A stretch of 64,000 bases of DNA, from assembly GCA_019914945.1 (NCBI GenBank), contig CM034110.1:6651808-6715807 (forward strand), written 5' to 3'. The number at the start of each line of letters is the position of its first letter. The stretch's first letter is position 1. Positions 25,001 to 39,482 of this stretch are shown here, piece by piece. The notes under the pieces are model-generated. The model had not been told where the DNA came from and searched no databases. It worked only from the letters and a program-made list of their open reading frames with translations. The position numbers were made by a program, and so were the translations under genes. This DNA is from Typha latifolia. Lineage: Eukaryota > Streptophyta > Magnoliopsida > Poales > Typhaceae.

Positions 25001-28000
25001 CAGCGAAATCATGTACCTCCCCTCCTTTCTTCTTCTCTGTTTCTTTTCTTTCTCTTCTTTTTTCTTCTTTTTCTTCTTATCTGTTTCTTCTCTTTCTTTT
25101 CTTTTTTCTTCTTTTTCTTCTTATCTGTTTCTTCTCTTTCTTTTCTTTTTTCTTCTTTTTTCCATTTCTTCTTCCGCTACGGCTGGGTAGGCAAGTGGAC
25201 GATTGGGGGAAATGGGAAATATCTCCACCAATCTAACAATCTCACAATCTCATTTGCTAGATGCATGCGAAATAATAGAGTGGATGGAAGTTTTCAAGCT
25301 ACTAGGAAAAGAAAGAAGAGAGAAGAGAGAAAGCTATGTAGGTGCAGAATAGGATAAGCTACAAAGATTAATCTGTGCGTGCGTGTGTGTGTGTGTGTAT
25401 TTTGTAAATTGCACACTATTAAAATTTTTATATATGCTATATTAGTATATATTATGTATTATATAATTATTTTTTATTTTTTATGTATTAAAAATACTAG
25501 ACCGCCTTGGCACTAGCCTTTCACGCAAGCGTTAAGCGGTGGGACAACCGCTTGCCACTCGCAACCGCCTTTCAATATATTGGTTAGAGGATAATTCTCC
25601 AAATGTTGGACCTAGTAAGAGGGACCCAATTTCTGGTTAGCTCGATCAAAAGGTATTTCTATGGAATCTGGTTTTTTGTTTTTGTTTTTTTGTTGTTGTT
25701 GTTGATGTTTTTCTCCCTTTGGACCGAGTCTCTTTCCTTTCATTTTATATGTTTGAACCATCTTACATGATTTTGTCCCTCACTTTTTGCAAAGTTTGTT
25801 GCTTTATCTTTTCCATCTCAATATTTCATCTTGGCATGATTTGTTTCTCAACTTTGTTATTTTGTAGCTGCTCTACATTTTATAACCCATAAAGTATGAT
25901 CTGGCGATGTGGCCTTATGGTTGTCCCATGAGCACTTTTTCTCTGTGAATTTGCTGCTGTAAATATCCTTTTGGCGTCCTTCATAATGCCATCTCACCTC
26001 TACTGTACATCAAGTTCTAGCAAAAAAAAATTAAACATTGAAATCTTAATTTTGCTTGCGAAGTTTGATTTTTGCATGCGCCAAGTAGTATGCACCGATA
26101 ATGCTGCACCTGTATGCTCAATTATGAGATTCTTCTTATGAGATGATTGGATGGATTCCATGATAAAGACCAAATCCTGAGGTTGGTTAGAAATTGGAGG
26201 GTTTGTATTTAGATTCACTGATGATTGATATATGATGCCATTCTTTCTTACTGCAATAAGTTAGCAGAAATATATTTGGATAGCTTTCTTAATTAGTTTC
26301 GTTCTGGTATCTTGTATGTCATCAGTAGAATCAATGATCATGTAACAAGCCCCTGCTAAAATGAATGACAATCTGTAACCATTCATAATGTGCTTTTATA
26401 TTCTTGCCTGCTGTTAAAAAATGTGAAGCTTAGTAAATTCTCTCAAATGGGATGCATCTACCTAAAATCTTTAATAAAGCACCACACTTCCTAAATTCTT
26501 GTATATCATAGTGTTTGTCAAATATTCCGTCTTTAATTAGACTAGCTATCCATCAACGACATGTATAACAATGTGGTCATTAAATTAAACAGGAGGCCTT
26601 TTAAAGTGACCAACCTGTCATTGTTTTTGCTTAGCTCTATGTGTACTACTAGAACCAAAAAATATACTTCCTTATTGCCCAGGCATCACTTTTTGAAGAG
26701 TATCTTCTGGATATTACAAACTTGATAGACATCTCATGAAATTAGTTAGAATGTAGAAGGAAGTAGATTATCAGTGAATGCCATGGAACATGTAATGCAA
26801 GAATTGCGTATGAAGTCATTTATTATTGTTGATTTTCCTTTGTTTTTGGAGGAAGTACCTCTGTTATTTCTTATTTGATCTTATTACATTTTGTTTGCTT
26901 TTTTAATATTATATTATGATTTGCAGAGATCTGAGGAACTTGGTTTGACTGTTGTGGATGAAGAGGATAATGAGACATTACTTATGCACAGTATCTCTTC
27001 AGATGATATTTATAGAAGGCAAGAAGGTGAATAAATGTGCTAATGTTTACAATCTGAAGCTGATTTGATAATTATATTGGCAGAATATTTACTTTCCCGA
27101 TTTTTTGGCAGACACAATTATTTCATGGAGAGACCCGGAATTAGCTACAGAATTGGCATTGAGCTTTCAAGAGGCCACAGGATGTTCCTATATATGGTCT
27201 TTCCATTCTAAGCTCATTACCTTATTTAGTTTAGCTTTCTGGTGTTGAATCTACATATTTATCTGAAATATCCATTTAATACTGTATTACTATTGTTGTT
27301 CATACAGGGACAACATCTGTGGCATACAGAGAAATCTACATTTTAGCAATCTTGGAAGTAAGTAAATGTATATATGCATTTCATTCTATTAACCACTTTG
27401 TTCTGTCCCCTGTATATATGACCGCTTACTGTAGGTCTTGAAGTTGGTCCTCGTCCAGCAATAGAAAATCTAGAATCTAGTAGGATGCTGCAATCAAATG
27501 GTACCTTCTCTGTTATTCTCCTTTTCTGTCTTTTGCTTCTGTTTGTCTTTTTATGTTCCGGCATTTAGGTACTTGTCTTTTGAACTTCTTGTTTTATTGC
27601 CACCTCCCTTTCCATCTTCTTAACTATCAGGATATGAAGAATGATAATGGCATGGAACCTTGAAGAAGAATGTTTCCTTTTGTTATGATTGAAGCATCGT
27701 ACCTATGTTGATTAATTTGGAGGAATATTCTTGTTGATGATACTTGCCTTCTTAGTGTAACCCTTAACTTATTTTTTCGGATCAGCGTTACTTCTTTCAA
27801 AAGACAATTGCATATTTGGAAAACTTTATATCTTCTCGTCATTATCCTCTCAATATGAAGGTTATGCTTATTGAATTACCAATGATCAAGGCTGCATTAC
27901 TGATTATCATTATCATTCTATTTGCAGATGATTCATTCCGCACTGTTAACAGTGAATTGAGAGAGCTTCCACCTGTTGAACTCTCTAGCCTTCCTTTAGT

Positions 28001-31000
28001 TTTGAAGGTGTGAAAAATCTCTTTTGATTGCCTTTCTGCATCTATTTGGAGCTGAATATGATAATACGAAATATTGCTTTTTTTGTCACCTTATTTTAGC
28101 AAAACTTTTATGTGGAATTTAAGGTTTTTGAAAACTTAAAATGTGCTAGTATTACTATGTCATACTCCAATTTAGGAATATAACTGGTTGTAAACCCAAA
28201 TGCCCTATGGAGCATGAAAATCTAGCTTCACTGTTAGTAGTGAAAGAAGGGATTGCTGTGCTGGTTGTTGGCTGGGCACAACACGTGCCACGAAACTTGC
28301 CAATTGTGCTGCAAGATAGGACCACTCCATTGCCACCCTCATGTAAGAGATGAGAGAAAAAGAGGAGACAGGGGGACTAATCGTGCCGTGGAGCTTCCAT
28401 CACTGACAACCTCTCCTCGTCAAGCTGTTGCCATTGCTCTCTCCTCATTGCCATGCCCATGCTCTAACAAGAGAAGGTTCATCATCTTCTCCATCTCTCC
28501 CTCTCTTGCTATGGCACGGGCATCGATGGGGTGGGAGCGATAGATGATGAGGAGGGATCGACGATGATGAGAGAGGATGGGGGAGTTGTTAATCATCTCT
28601 AGGACCGCCACACAGCGACAAATCACTGCTAGGAGTGATGTCGTGTGGCAGCCCTCTTGCCACGTGCTAGTCAGGCTTTAGCACGGCAATCCTTGAGTGA
28701 AAGGTTATCTCATGAATACATAGCACAAGTCTTTAACTACTAGACAATTATACCCAAGATAGGATCAAAGGATAATCACATTTTTAATAATTTTATGATA
28801 ACTAAAGGCTGTTAATACGATTGCCAAAATAAAAGTCAACACCTCAGTTAACACTGGTATAGTAGCTAAACTAGGTAAAGTAAATCCTATTGGAGATCAT
28901 GACAAGTATCAGGAGTTTATATATGTTCTTTTCCATACTCACAAATCCTGCATTATTTTGATTATTGTATTTCTTAGAATTTCAGTATATTAGTTACAGC
29001 CTAATACCTGCCTTTAGTTTGTGCCTTTCTAATTAGTTCCTCCAATTTTGTTTGCTGTCTGTTTTAAATTTTGAAATCTCGATATCCTAAGGGTTGTCGA
29101 CCATAATTTACAGACTATAGTGGAGTGCAGCATTACAGATCAGATGCGTGTGGCAGAACTAATATCACAAGATGTAAGCAACTTGCAAATCATTTATTGT
29201 GCATTACAGATTGGTCAGTTAGAATGGTATTAAATGGCTTTTATATATTTCTTTTGAATCTTATGTCAAACTTTATATATTGTTTATTATATTTATCATT
29301 TTTCATCTTTAATAATTCTTTGTTGGAAAGAAGTTGCGAAGAGGTTCTTGATGGCTTAGAGAGAAGGTAAGGTTGATGGGCAGAGAAATTTTTTTTTGTG
29401 TATGTTAGGAACTTCAACTGGTCATGCATATTGTTGGAGAGTGATTTGTTATGTTAATTTTGTCCTGTTGAATTTCAGTTGATGATATCTGTTGGCTTGT
29501 TTTGTGTTAAATGAAAATTTCTAGTAAGATTGTTTGTTCTGTTGCAAAATGAAAATCAATCAACTCCCTTAATCCTCTTATTTGGCTATTGGCAAGCTTT
29601 TCTATGGATAACTATTGTGATAGTCACATTACTATATCCTAATTGTCCTTAAACTTGATTTAGGACAATCTCTTGACTGAATCTTAGTTAGTCTTAGTCA
29701 GATAGAAAAATAGGCTAGAGCTCTTGGGGATGGTGAAATGATAGTTCTTCTTGGTCTGTGTACTGAAGGTGGAGTGAGGCTAGGGGTTGATGTCTTGGCT
29801 TTGTTACTTAAGAATCTTGATGAGTTGGAGGGATGGTTAAGCTTTAAGGATAGACGAGGATTAACTTTGGGAGGTCTATGGGGAGGGGGATGAAGATTCA
29901 TGTAGATCTCGCAACTAGGAGTCCTGTAATTGTTGAAATCACATCTTCCCTATGTGGATTTTGTGATATACTGATGTGTGTCCTTGCTGTTTGGAATCCA
30001 ACCAAAGGATGGTTGGCCTTTACTGAATAATAATAGCGACTAGATACATAGTTTTCACTGTTAAATTTTCTCTATATGAATCATCTGAATACTAGTCACA
30101 TACTCATGTGATTTAGATTCATGACTGTTAATAGCGTTGATATGGCATGCTCACATCAGAAAAGGGGGAAAAAATACTCACTTGAGATGGAGGAAAATAG
30201 TAGGAAACCCATTATTATTTATTCTTGATTTTATTGTACATCTAAACTACACTGGTTTCATTTATAATTGAATGTTTTCACTGTCCTTGTAATGTTGTGC
30301 AGCAAGAATTTCTTCCAAAGTTAATGGACCTCTTTAGAATGTGTGAGGATTTAGAAAACATGGATGGCCTCCACATGATCTTCAGATTGGTCAAGGGGAT
30401 CAGTGAGTATTTCTGCTTATCTATGTCCTTGTATATTTCCTGTTTAACATTATTAACATTTTCTATTGGTCATTTGCAGTTCTACTGAACAGCCCTTCAA
30501 TCTTTGATAGGATCTTCTCCGAGGAGTTAATTTTGGATATTATTGGTTCGCTTGAATGTACGATCATCTCATTTTTGTTGGTTATCATTGCTTCCATTTT
30601 TTGCCCCCAACTTTGACCAGGGACGTAGCTGACTTGATGCCGACATTTTGTTTCAATCTTTTACTGATGTCTGCTTCCAAATATCATCACTTTATGTAGG
30701 ACGTCACTTTCTGTACTTCTATTATGATTATCATAATAATAAAATAATAATAATAATAATAATAGTTTTATCAATAATATGATCACTATAATTATAATTA
30801 TTTTGATTTGTTCATCTGTTTATTTATTTATTCTTGTTTCCATTTTCCAAGGCTGACTAGGTCTTTGTGATTTATGCCTACTTTTATCCATACCCATTGT
30901 AGATGTCAATGATGCTATCTGTGCTGCCTCTTCCCTGTTGGCATTTTATCACATATATTTATCTAAAACTGTTTTCATGATTCAATGAAAAAACCATTTT

Positions 31001-34000
31001 GTTTCAATACAAATGGATTGATTGATAGATGAATGTTGGCATAGATGAATATTGCGGGTATATATCTGTGCTGCCTCTTCCTTGTTGGCATTTTATCACA
31101 TATATTTATCTAAAACTGTTTTCATGATTCAATGAAAAAACCATTTTGTTTCAATACAAATGGATTGATTGATAGATGAATGTTGCAGGTATATATAAAT
31201 GTAATGGTTGCATATGAGATGCCATTATGGTCTTCAATGACTAAGTAAAAGATCAAAAACTTAACCTATGAATTTTACCACTTCCATAATGGGATACTGA
31301 CTTCTTAGTTCTTTGCTGGTTCACAGTTCAGAGTTCACAGTTCACACAATTCAGATGGTCAGCAGTTTTCTTAACAGAGTCTACAACTCTTATGTTGAAA
31401 CTTGTGCTATGCAAATACTCTACTTCATGCAGAAACTGAATAAATTTAGTTTTAACTTTTTTGGAGAAATTTTTGTTCTAGGTGAAATCATTTGTCTATA
31501 TCAGCATGTTAATCTGCATTTGCTTGAAAAAAGGAGAATTGATCTGTTAGTCAGGCATAGAGTTTTTTTTTTAATTTCTCAGTTGACAGCTTTATATGAA
31601 CTTCTTGTAAGTATTAGAATTAAAGCAACTTACTAAGGTGACTGAGCAATCCTTTAAATCTGTATTCTGTACAAGATGTTTGTATAAGGGTTTTCAGAAT
31701 GTATAATTGGTATTATTTCATGTAGGCGTTCATTGACTGTTTGCTTGAGTTATGTTTTGATATGGCTTTTATTTTGCACGTTATATCTTTTGATAAGTAC
31801 ATCTCATATTTTGATAGAGTAAACTAGCCTAAGCTACCAAATAGCCTGGCTTCCTAACATGATTGAGTTAGCTGGAATTTGCTGTGGATTCTAACAATTA
31901 TGTGCTTTTCCTTTTCAGTCTGCGCATTTACATAATTTTGATATAGAAGAACAAGTGCTTCTAAAGTAGTAGATATGTTAAGGGTGAAACTTAACCTTTT
32001 TTTTCAGATTGATTGAAAGCATCTGTAAGAAATATCACTATGTTTTTGCAACTTGCGTTGTTTAGACATTGGCATGCTAAATATGGGATTTTTAGTGATT
32101 CATGACCTAGCTTCTTTCAACATTTGGAACTTCATATATAAATTAAATTGGCAGCACATAGGGGGTTAGATTTGAGTTGCTCCTATTGCAAGCCTTAAAT
32201 GCAATATATATTACGAACTAGCATTTCTAGTACCTTTTTGCTTATCTTAATGCAATAGCGCTATATCATTGTTATTTGCCTTGTTTAGACATCGGCATGC
32301 TAAATGTGGGATTTAGTGATCCATGACCTAGCTTCTTTCAACATTTGAAATGTTACACATAGGAGGTTAGATTTGAGTTACTCTTACCCAACGATGGCCG
32401 TGGTCGACACTTATTATGTCGTCGACGTATCAGCACGTGGCACGAGGGGTGCCACACGACACCCCTCCTAGCAGCGATCCGTTCGTTGTTGTTGCTCGCC
32501 TTTGCCCTCGCCCTTTGTTGTCGAGCTTGCCACCGCCGCTCACTGTCTTGCTCGTCGTTGCTCGCCCATGATTCATAACTTTAAATTTTTATTCGACTCG
32601 ACCCAACTTCACCTGACTTGTAAGGCACCCTCGCCAGCGATGTCTTCTTCCTCTAGCTAGTGCATGCGAGCAACGAGGAGCAAGGCTGCAAGCATGACGA
32701 CAAGCTTGATGGCAAGCATCAAAGGGCGAACACGAGTAGTCTCCTTCCTCTTTTTCTCTCCCTCTCTTGTGGCTCAACACGACCATCCTTCTTACTGATG
32801 ATGGTTGTGCCGGTGGTGTACCAACACGTGGCATGAGGGGGTGCCGCACATCACCCCTCATCTCACCTCATAGCAGTGGACTGCATTGCTATCGCCCTCG
32901 CCCTTACCACTCGCTGTCTTGTTTGCCATCGTCCGTCACGACTAGAGGAGGAAAAAGATGATGGACGGGTCGAACAAAAATGATCCTCTTTGCGGGTCTA
33001 ACTTAAGTTGCAGAGGCACACAAACGTAGGGCGATGACGAGCGGCGATGGCAAGTAGTCTCCCTCCCTCCTCTTTTTTCTCCCTCTCTCGCATGGGATCG
33101 GTGATGGGTGGAGCTTCTACTCTTGCGGAACGACCGATAAGTGCCATGTCATGTAGTGTCGTGGCACAAGCACGATCATCCCGGGCTCCTATGGCAAGCC
33201 TTAAATGCAATTATTTATTACAAGCTTGTATTTCTAGTACCTTTTTGCAAATCTTAATTCCAATCCTCATTAATGGCTTCTTGCAATCATCCAATATTTT
33301 AACTAGAGTTCTACTCTTGATCTCCAAGGATATATATGTACGTATGTATGTATGCTGAACTAACCACATTGTTTTTCCTTTTCCATTTTATATTCAGTCT
33401 TTTCCATTGGAATTTGGTTGATGAGATTACTTTAGTCATCCATTACCCAAATCTTTTCACAACAATGTGTTCTAGGAAAGAACTCAAATTTGAGAAGCTC
33501 CTAAGTGGATAAAATTTTTTTGTTGTTGGGTATCAATCTGACACCGGCACTCTAGATTTGTTCCCAGATAACCAACCTAAAAAATTTAAAAAGTAAATAG
33601 AAGGATTTGCCTAGTTTGCAAGGCTGGTTCGTGGATAGAGCAATCTACTTTTTGGCTGTAATTTTGTCTCATGCAAATTGAGATTAACCTCCAGTAATTC
33701 ATCTGAACATGGAAATAGTCTAGATGAGAGACATAGGTAATGACTTATAAATTATTCTTTGTTGTCATTTCCAATTTCAATTACGCTGAGCCAAGAGAAG
33801 CTTAATCCCATAGTATAATGATATGGCCGTGCAGTAACATTTTCTAACTGAGCCACTAATGTGGTCTTGTATCTTTGGTGTACTAACCTTTATTGCAAAG
33901 TTGGTTTGTTTGTGGTACATTCTCCATCACATGTTACTAAATATGTGATACTAGATCTTATTAGTTTCTTGTTGATGAATATAATTTGCTTGATATAAGG

Positions 34001-37000
34001 TTACATGAAGCTTGTCATTTGTTGGTGATATTCTTTTAATTTGTGGATTTATCAATCTAATGTATGAGTTAATCCTATGCTAGTAGTGTACAGATGAAAT
34101 TTGAAATCTAAAGGTGTTAGGATAAGTAGATCTGAGATCGAGTATATGGACTTTTATTAGTAAATTAAGACATAAGAAGTGGAGAAGGAATCATGGGGAT
34201 GTTGCTTTTATTATTAATCTAATATAGGAGTGAATTTTACATTAGTTGTATTTTGAAAGAAATTCGGAATCTAAAGGTGTTAGAGTTAGTAGATCAGAGT
34301 TTAGTGGATTAAGATATAAACATGGAGAATGAATTATCCTTAGAACTATAGTTCTACATGAAACTTAGATTGAGCTGGAACTTGCATGATAATTAAAGTA
34401 GAATGGTTGAAGTTGGGAAGTGTTTCTACTTTCTAGTATGTTTGTGGTGTCATTGACATAGAAGTTCTATAAAACAGTTGCAAGTCTAGCAATTCTTTAT
34501 GTATTAGAATGTTGGTTAACTAGAAACAACATATTCAAATATTGATGTCGCCAAGATGGGAATGTTAAGGTGGCGGATGAGTGGTGTTAGTGGAAAAGAT
34601 AGAACACAGAACAATAATGTTAGTCAGAAGTTAGAGGCAACAGCTATAGAAGATAGATTATATGAGAATTTGTTAAGATAGTTTGAATATGACTAATGAA
34701 GAGCACTTAATGCTTATGGAGGAATGCATTGAAATTGAAGGTTCCTTAGGAGGGAGAGGAAGACCAAACTGAACCTTTAATTGACATAAAATGATGCACT
34801 AAATAAAGATGAATGTAGAAAAAAGATCCATACAGCTGACATTAAATAGTTGTGATTAAAGGCTTTGTAGTTGTTGTGATGAAAGAATTTGCCATGCAAC
34901 ATGGTGTGTGAATGTTAGTACCTGTTGGATGCTAGTAATTTCTGCATTGTTGATTAATTGTTATATTGTGCTCTTTTTGTACTTTTCGTTCATAACTATG
35001 AAATCCTGACTACTAGTCGTGTCCTGTTTCCCTCATTCTGTTTAAACAGATGATCCAGAGGTCACTAAGGTGCAGGATCATCGTGCTTTTCTCAAAGGGC
35101 ATGTTGTTTTTAAGGAGGTAATTGATTTTGAGATTCATATTAGCTTGCCTACTTATATTTTCTTTAACAGTACACCTTTATTCACCTCACAGGCCATTCC
35201 CATTAAAAATAATTCGGTGTTGTCAAAGATACATCAGTCGTACAGAGTTGGCTATCTAAAGGTCAGTGTGTGCTAAATGATAGTCAATTACTTGAATCTT
35301 GTTATATGTGAATTCTTATTTGTTTCTCCACTGATTTTAGGATGTTGTTTTGCCAAGAATATTGGATGAGCCTACAATAGCAAGTCTTAATTCAATAATT
35401 CATGCAAACAATGCTGTGGTGAGGATTTCAACTTTCATATATATAATTTATAATTGTTCCTTATTTTAAAAATGCGTGATTCTGGTACAGGTCATTTCTT
35501 TGCTGAAAGATGACGCTTGTTTTATTCAAGAACTGTTTGCCAGGATGAGATCTTCTGTTATTTCTGCTGAATCAAAAAGGGATTTGGTAATGTACAATAG
35601 TTCCTAAAGCCCTTTGTATGAGTTTCATATGTTTCTTATTTGGACTATTTTCTGTCTTTAACTAGCTATGCTTTATTTGATTTTTGCATAGTAGTTATTG
35701 CTGGTGAAGACCAATATAACATTGCTATGTTTCTATTTTAAATATACAATTGCTATTTTGGATACATTTCACAGAAGACGCAAAGTAAGAAGATGATTTG
35801 TTTCTGATCACTCATTGTTTTTCACTTGCTTGTTAATTACTTAAATGTACTATGGAGTTAACACAAAATTCCAGTACTGGGAAAATAATGAATTATTATG
35901 AATTTATATTTGGTTATTTACCACAAATATATCAGGAGATTGTGCCTGACTTATTTGGGGACCAAATGTTTCATGTAATTTAGAGAAGCGGCTAGAGTGC
36001 ATTAGTAAGGCCGCACACATCTTTCCCTCACCAGACCGCTCATTGGTTGGAGCATGGTACAATTGGACACCCTTCTTTCTAAGCATCACGAATTAACATC
36101 TTGTTACAATGATGCAGTAATTTAACATTGGTCTGAAAGGGGGTAATAGTTGATGTTACAATAAGAGTCCTTGATCTAAGAAGTATACGAGTTAGAAACA
36201 TTTCATCAAAACTTCAGTGGTACAGTCTTAAGGAGAATCCCGATTACAGTTCATGCTTCAAAGATGAGCTCGGAAAGTCTTTTCTTAATGTTGTATCCAG
36301 GAATCAGTGAATTGCTTTGCACATGGTTAAGTTTGTACTTCTTTTAGAACTGCAACTCTCTGTTGTTGCTGCCTAGTTACTCTCATACAATGCATTGCAG
36401 CAATCCCCCCAGTTCCAAATATTTTTTCTTATATCTTCATATAGAGGTGCAAAACACTACTGATTTATTATGTATTCCAAATAGTGGAAACACAAGTATA
36501 ACATTTTAATTTCTTCATGATAGTAGTACAAATATCTGTGCAAACAGATGGCCGCTAATCAAACCATTAAATATTGATAGAAATTTGACTTATCTTATGT
36601 CTGTAATTATATGGAGGGATAAAACCGGTTCATGCTGTATATAAAATGCAAAAATTTTCTTACAGGAAAAGTGTTTGTGCAATATGGACATTTTAAGTGA
36701 TAGTTCCCGGTGTGTATTTTGTAAGATTTCTATCACTATCGAGGAATTTCTGAATTATATGTTATGTAATGTGAAATTAATATTTTAGTTTCTGTTCCAT
36801 GTAATAAATCTTTTCTGATGTCATGTATCTTTTATGCTGGAGCAGGTGTTATTCTTGCAAGAGTTCTGCTCGTTGAGTAAAAGCTTGCAGCTGGTACAAC
36901 AATTGCGGTTATTTCGGTATGTTATGTGTTCTGTCTTTTCTGCTGCCTCATCTATTTTTGTCTCTGATTGGGTGTCGTCTTCCCTTCCCAATGATAGTTT

Positions 37001-39434
37001 ACCTTGTTAGTGGATTTCCAAACATCTTTTAAATTTATGGAGTATCAAATTTGTGGATAGGAATATAATACAGAAACCCTAGAATATTTAGGGAAATCAG
37101 CTGACAAGTGTGTAATCATCATATGTCATCTACCACATGTGCTGTCACATAAACAAGTAACCAAACTAGGGGCAATTGGGGAACTTCATGTAACTTTTTA
37201 TATGAGGTTTCCTTGCTATTTATGTGCCATTGATATCTATTAGTGCATGTGAACTTAGCATAGCCAAATTATACAGTTAACTCTTCCTACACGGACTGTG
37301 AGCATTATTTTTGTTCTGATATTCTTGCATGCTAGCTAAGAATTTCTTTTCTCATATTTTTTCTTGGCATATTGAGACATTTTTTTAAATGTTCACCAAA
37401 TTTTAATTATCTAATTTTCACAGGGATCTTGCTAATGAAGGCATCTTTGACATCGTTGCTGATGTATTGCAGAGTCAGGATAAGAAGCTAGTGTCTGTCG
37501 GGTAATTATTATTCCTTTTGTCCTAGATAAAACATATAGATGATTATCTGAGAGTGTATCAAATTTGTTCTCTAATTTTTGGGATTGCTGTTGTCATCTA
37601 ACATTAATTCCCCTGTAAAATGCAGGACAGACATCCTTATACTCTTCCTTAACCAGGATCCTAACCTTCTTAGATCTTATATTGTTCTACAGGAAGGGAA
37701 TTCTCTTCTTGGACTTCTGGTAAGCAAGTTGGCTATTTTCTCATCAATTAGTATCTACTTTTGTCTAGCTACCTTATGAATCTTCTGGACTTACTGAAAG
37801 GTCCTTTAGGTTTGACGAAAACTTTTTTTCACTTCACATCTTCTCTACGTTGTTTCAATCTTTGAAATCTTGTGAAGTGTGAACTGTGTGCATATTCTGC
37901 TTTTTAGACCAAGTACAATATTCCTTGGCCCTTGCCACCAGCATGTTCTTCTGTGCCAATGAATCCACAACAGGAGAGAGAGATGCTGTGAGTGCAATCA
38001 AGGAGAGGGACAAGAAACTCCTCTGGTTCGATCCACATTTACTGTCTAACTTGAGCGCTGCCCAATGCTAGTTCCTTTGATCCTTTGCCCCTCTGTGCCA
38101 GTGCCCTTTGCCTTCCTCCCTTTGTATCAAACACTGCTTAAGTTAATTTTTCCTGAAGAACAACCCAATTCATTACAGGCTAAGTCTAAGCAGCCTAAGA
38201 TAACCTCTCCAGGAACTCCCTCTCCACATTAAGAACGAAGGAGAAAGAAGAAAAAAGTTTGATTTGGGGATTTATAAGTCAGCGAAAAATGGACTTAAAA
38301 AGCTTTGATCTAGATGGCCAGCTGTCATGATGCATCACTGAATATCAGTACTTAAACTTTTATTACTATTTCTTCATTTCTTCTATGCTCGAAGTAGTAA
38401 AAAATGATGATTCAGACAACTATCTTGCTTAGTTGTCATATTTTAGTTGGAGTGGATTGAGTTACAAGTGCTAGCGTTTTTTTTTGGTACTTATAATATG
38501 ATTTTGTAGAAAATGTAGTGTGGGGAGTTAATTCAAGCTTATAAGGTATTTATAAGAGAAAAGAAGAGAGGGAAGGCATGCATTCCATGGGATAGGATAG
38601 ATTTAAGATAGTGAAAGGGTTGGGAAATGGTTTGATCTTTTTTTTTTCCCATACTTGCTCTCTTCCAAATTAGTATTATTTATGTAGTAATACCTGAAAG
38701 TCCTACTCTCTCCAGCTAAATGCCCCTTTAGAGGCACTGGATTACTTGCATAGTTTATGTTTTTCTTCTATATAATCTGGAAGGTAGAAAACTATTGCGC
38801 AATTGTACTACGAATGCTAGAGAAACTCATTCTTTTAAAATGTATAAAGTTATATAGATTTAATTTCAATTAATATGTCTTTTTAATATTATAATTCCTT
38901 AGTTTAATTGCCGACATTGAATCTTTCCTTCTCATGTAGTGTTTACCTTTAGCCTTGAGTAATTCTAGTGACACCCGAACCATTAAAAAAGATGAGGGGC
39001 TAGTGATACGAAAGAATGTCATTCCCTTAGGGTACACATACGAGCAATATACTTGAGACAATATTATGGAGGTAAATTTTCTGCCCCATTTCACCCAAAT
39101 CTGTTATTATAAAGCAAGAGAAAAGGCATAATAATAGATTTTTTTGGGTTTCATTGTGACTATAATCTTATATTGAGCCCATGGATTGGAGTTTCAACCG
39201 ATCTTGATATAACTTGACTAAAATAGATGGGGATTGGCCAAATGATTGGTTTTGAGTTGGTTTCGGCTATTCGGCTGAAACTGAGTACTATTAGGCACAT
39301 TCTGGCTCTTTTGGTTGAAACACTCAATATGACTTGATTTCATTTTTTTTTGTGTCTGATCTATTCTAAAACTGGATCTTACTCAGACTCGACCCGCGAG
39401 GATAGATGATATCCCCTTGATTGTCCTCTTCCCA

Positions 39435-39482
<48 letters not shown>

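Larger units (their letters stand above)
32053..33275. repeat. Tandem duplication (offset 223) interrupted by MITEs in copy 2
   Basis: Copy 1 spans about 32053-32275. Copy 2 begins at about 32276 with the same TGTTTAGACATYGGCATGC phrase and runs to about 32388. It resumes at about 33186 with CTCCTATGGCAAGCCTTAAATGC, matching copy 1 at 32180. The 800 bases between are inserted elements. Copy 1 therefore preserves the unoccupied site. Confidence 0.85.

Noticed and set aside
24906..25236. Ser/Phe-rich open frames resembling membrane proteins
   Set aside because: They come from a TTC-rich polypyrimidine repeat inside MITE B.
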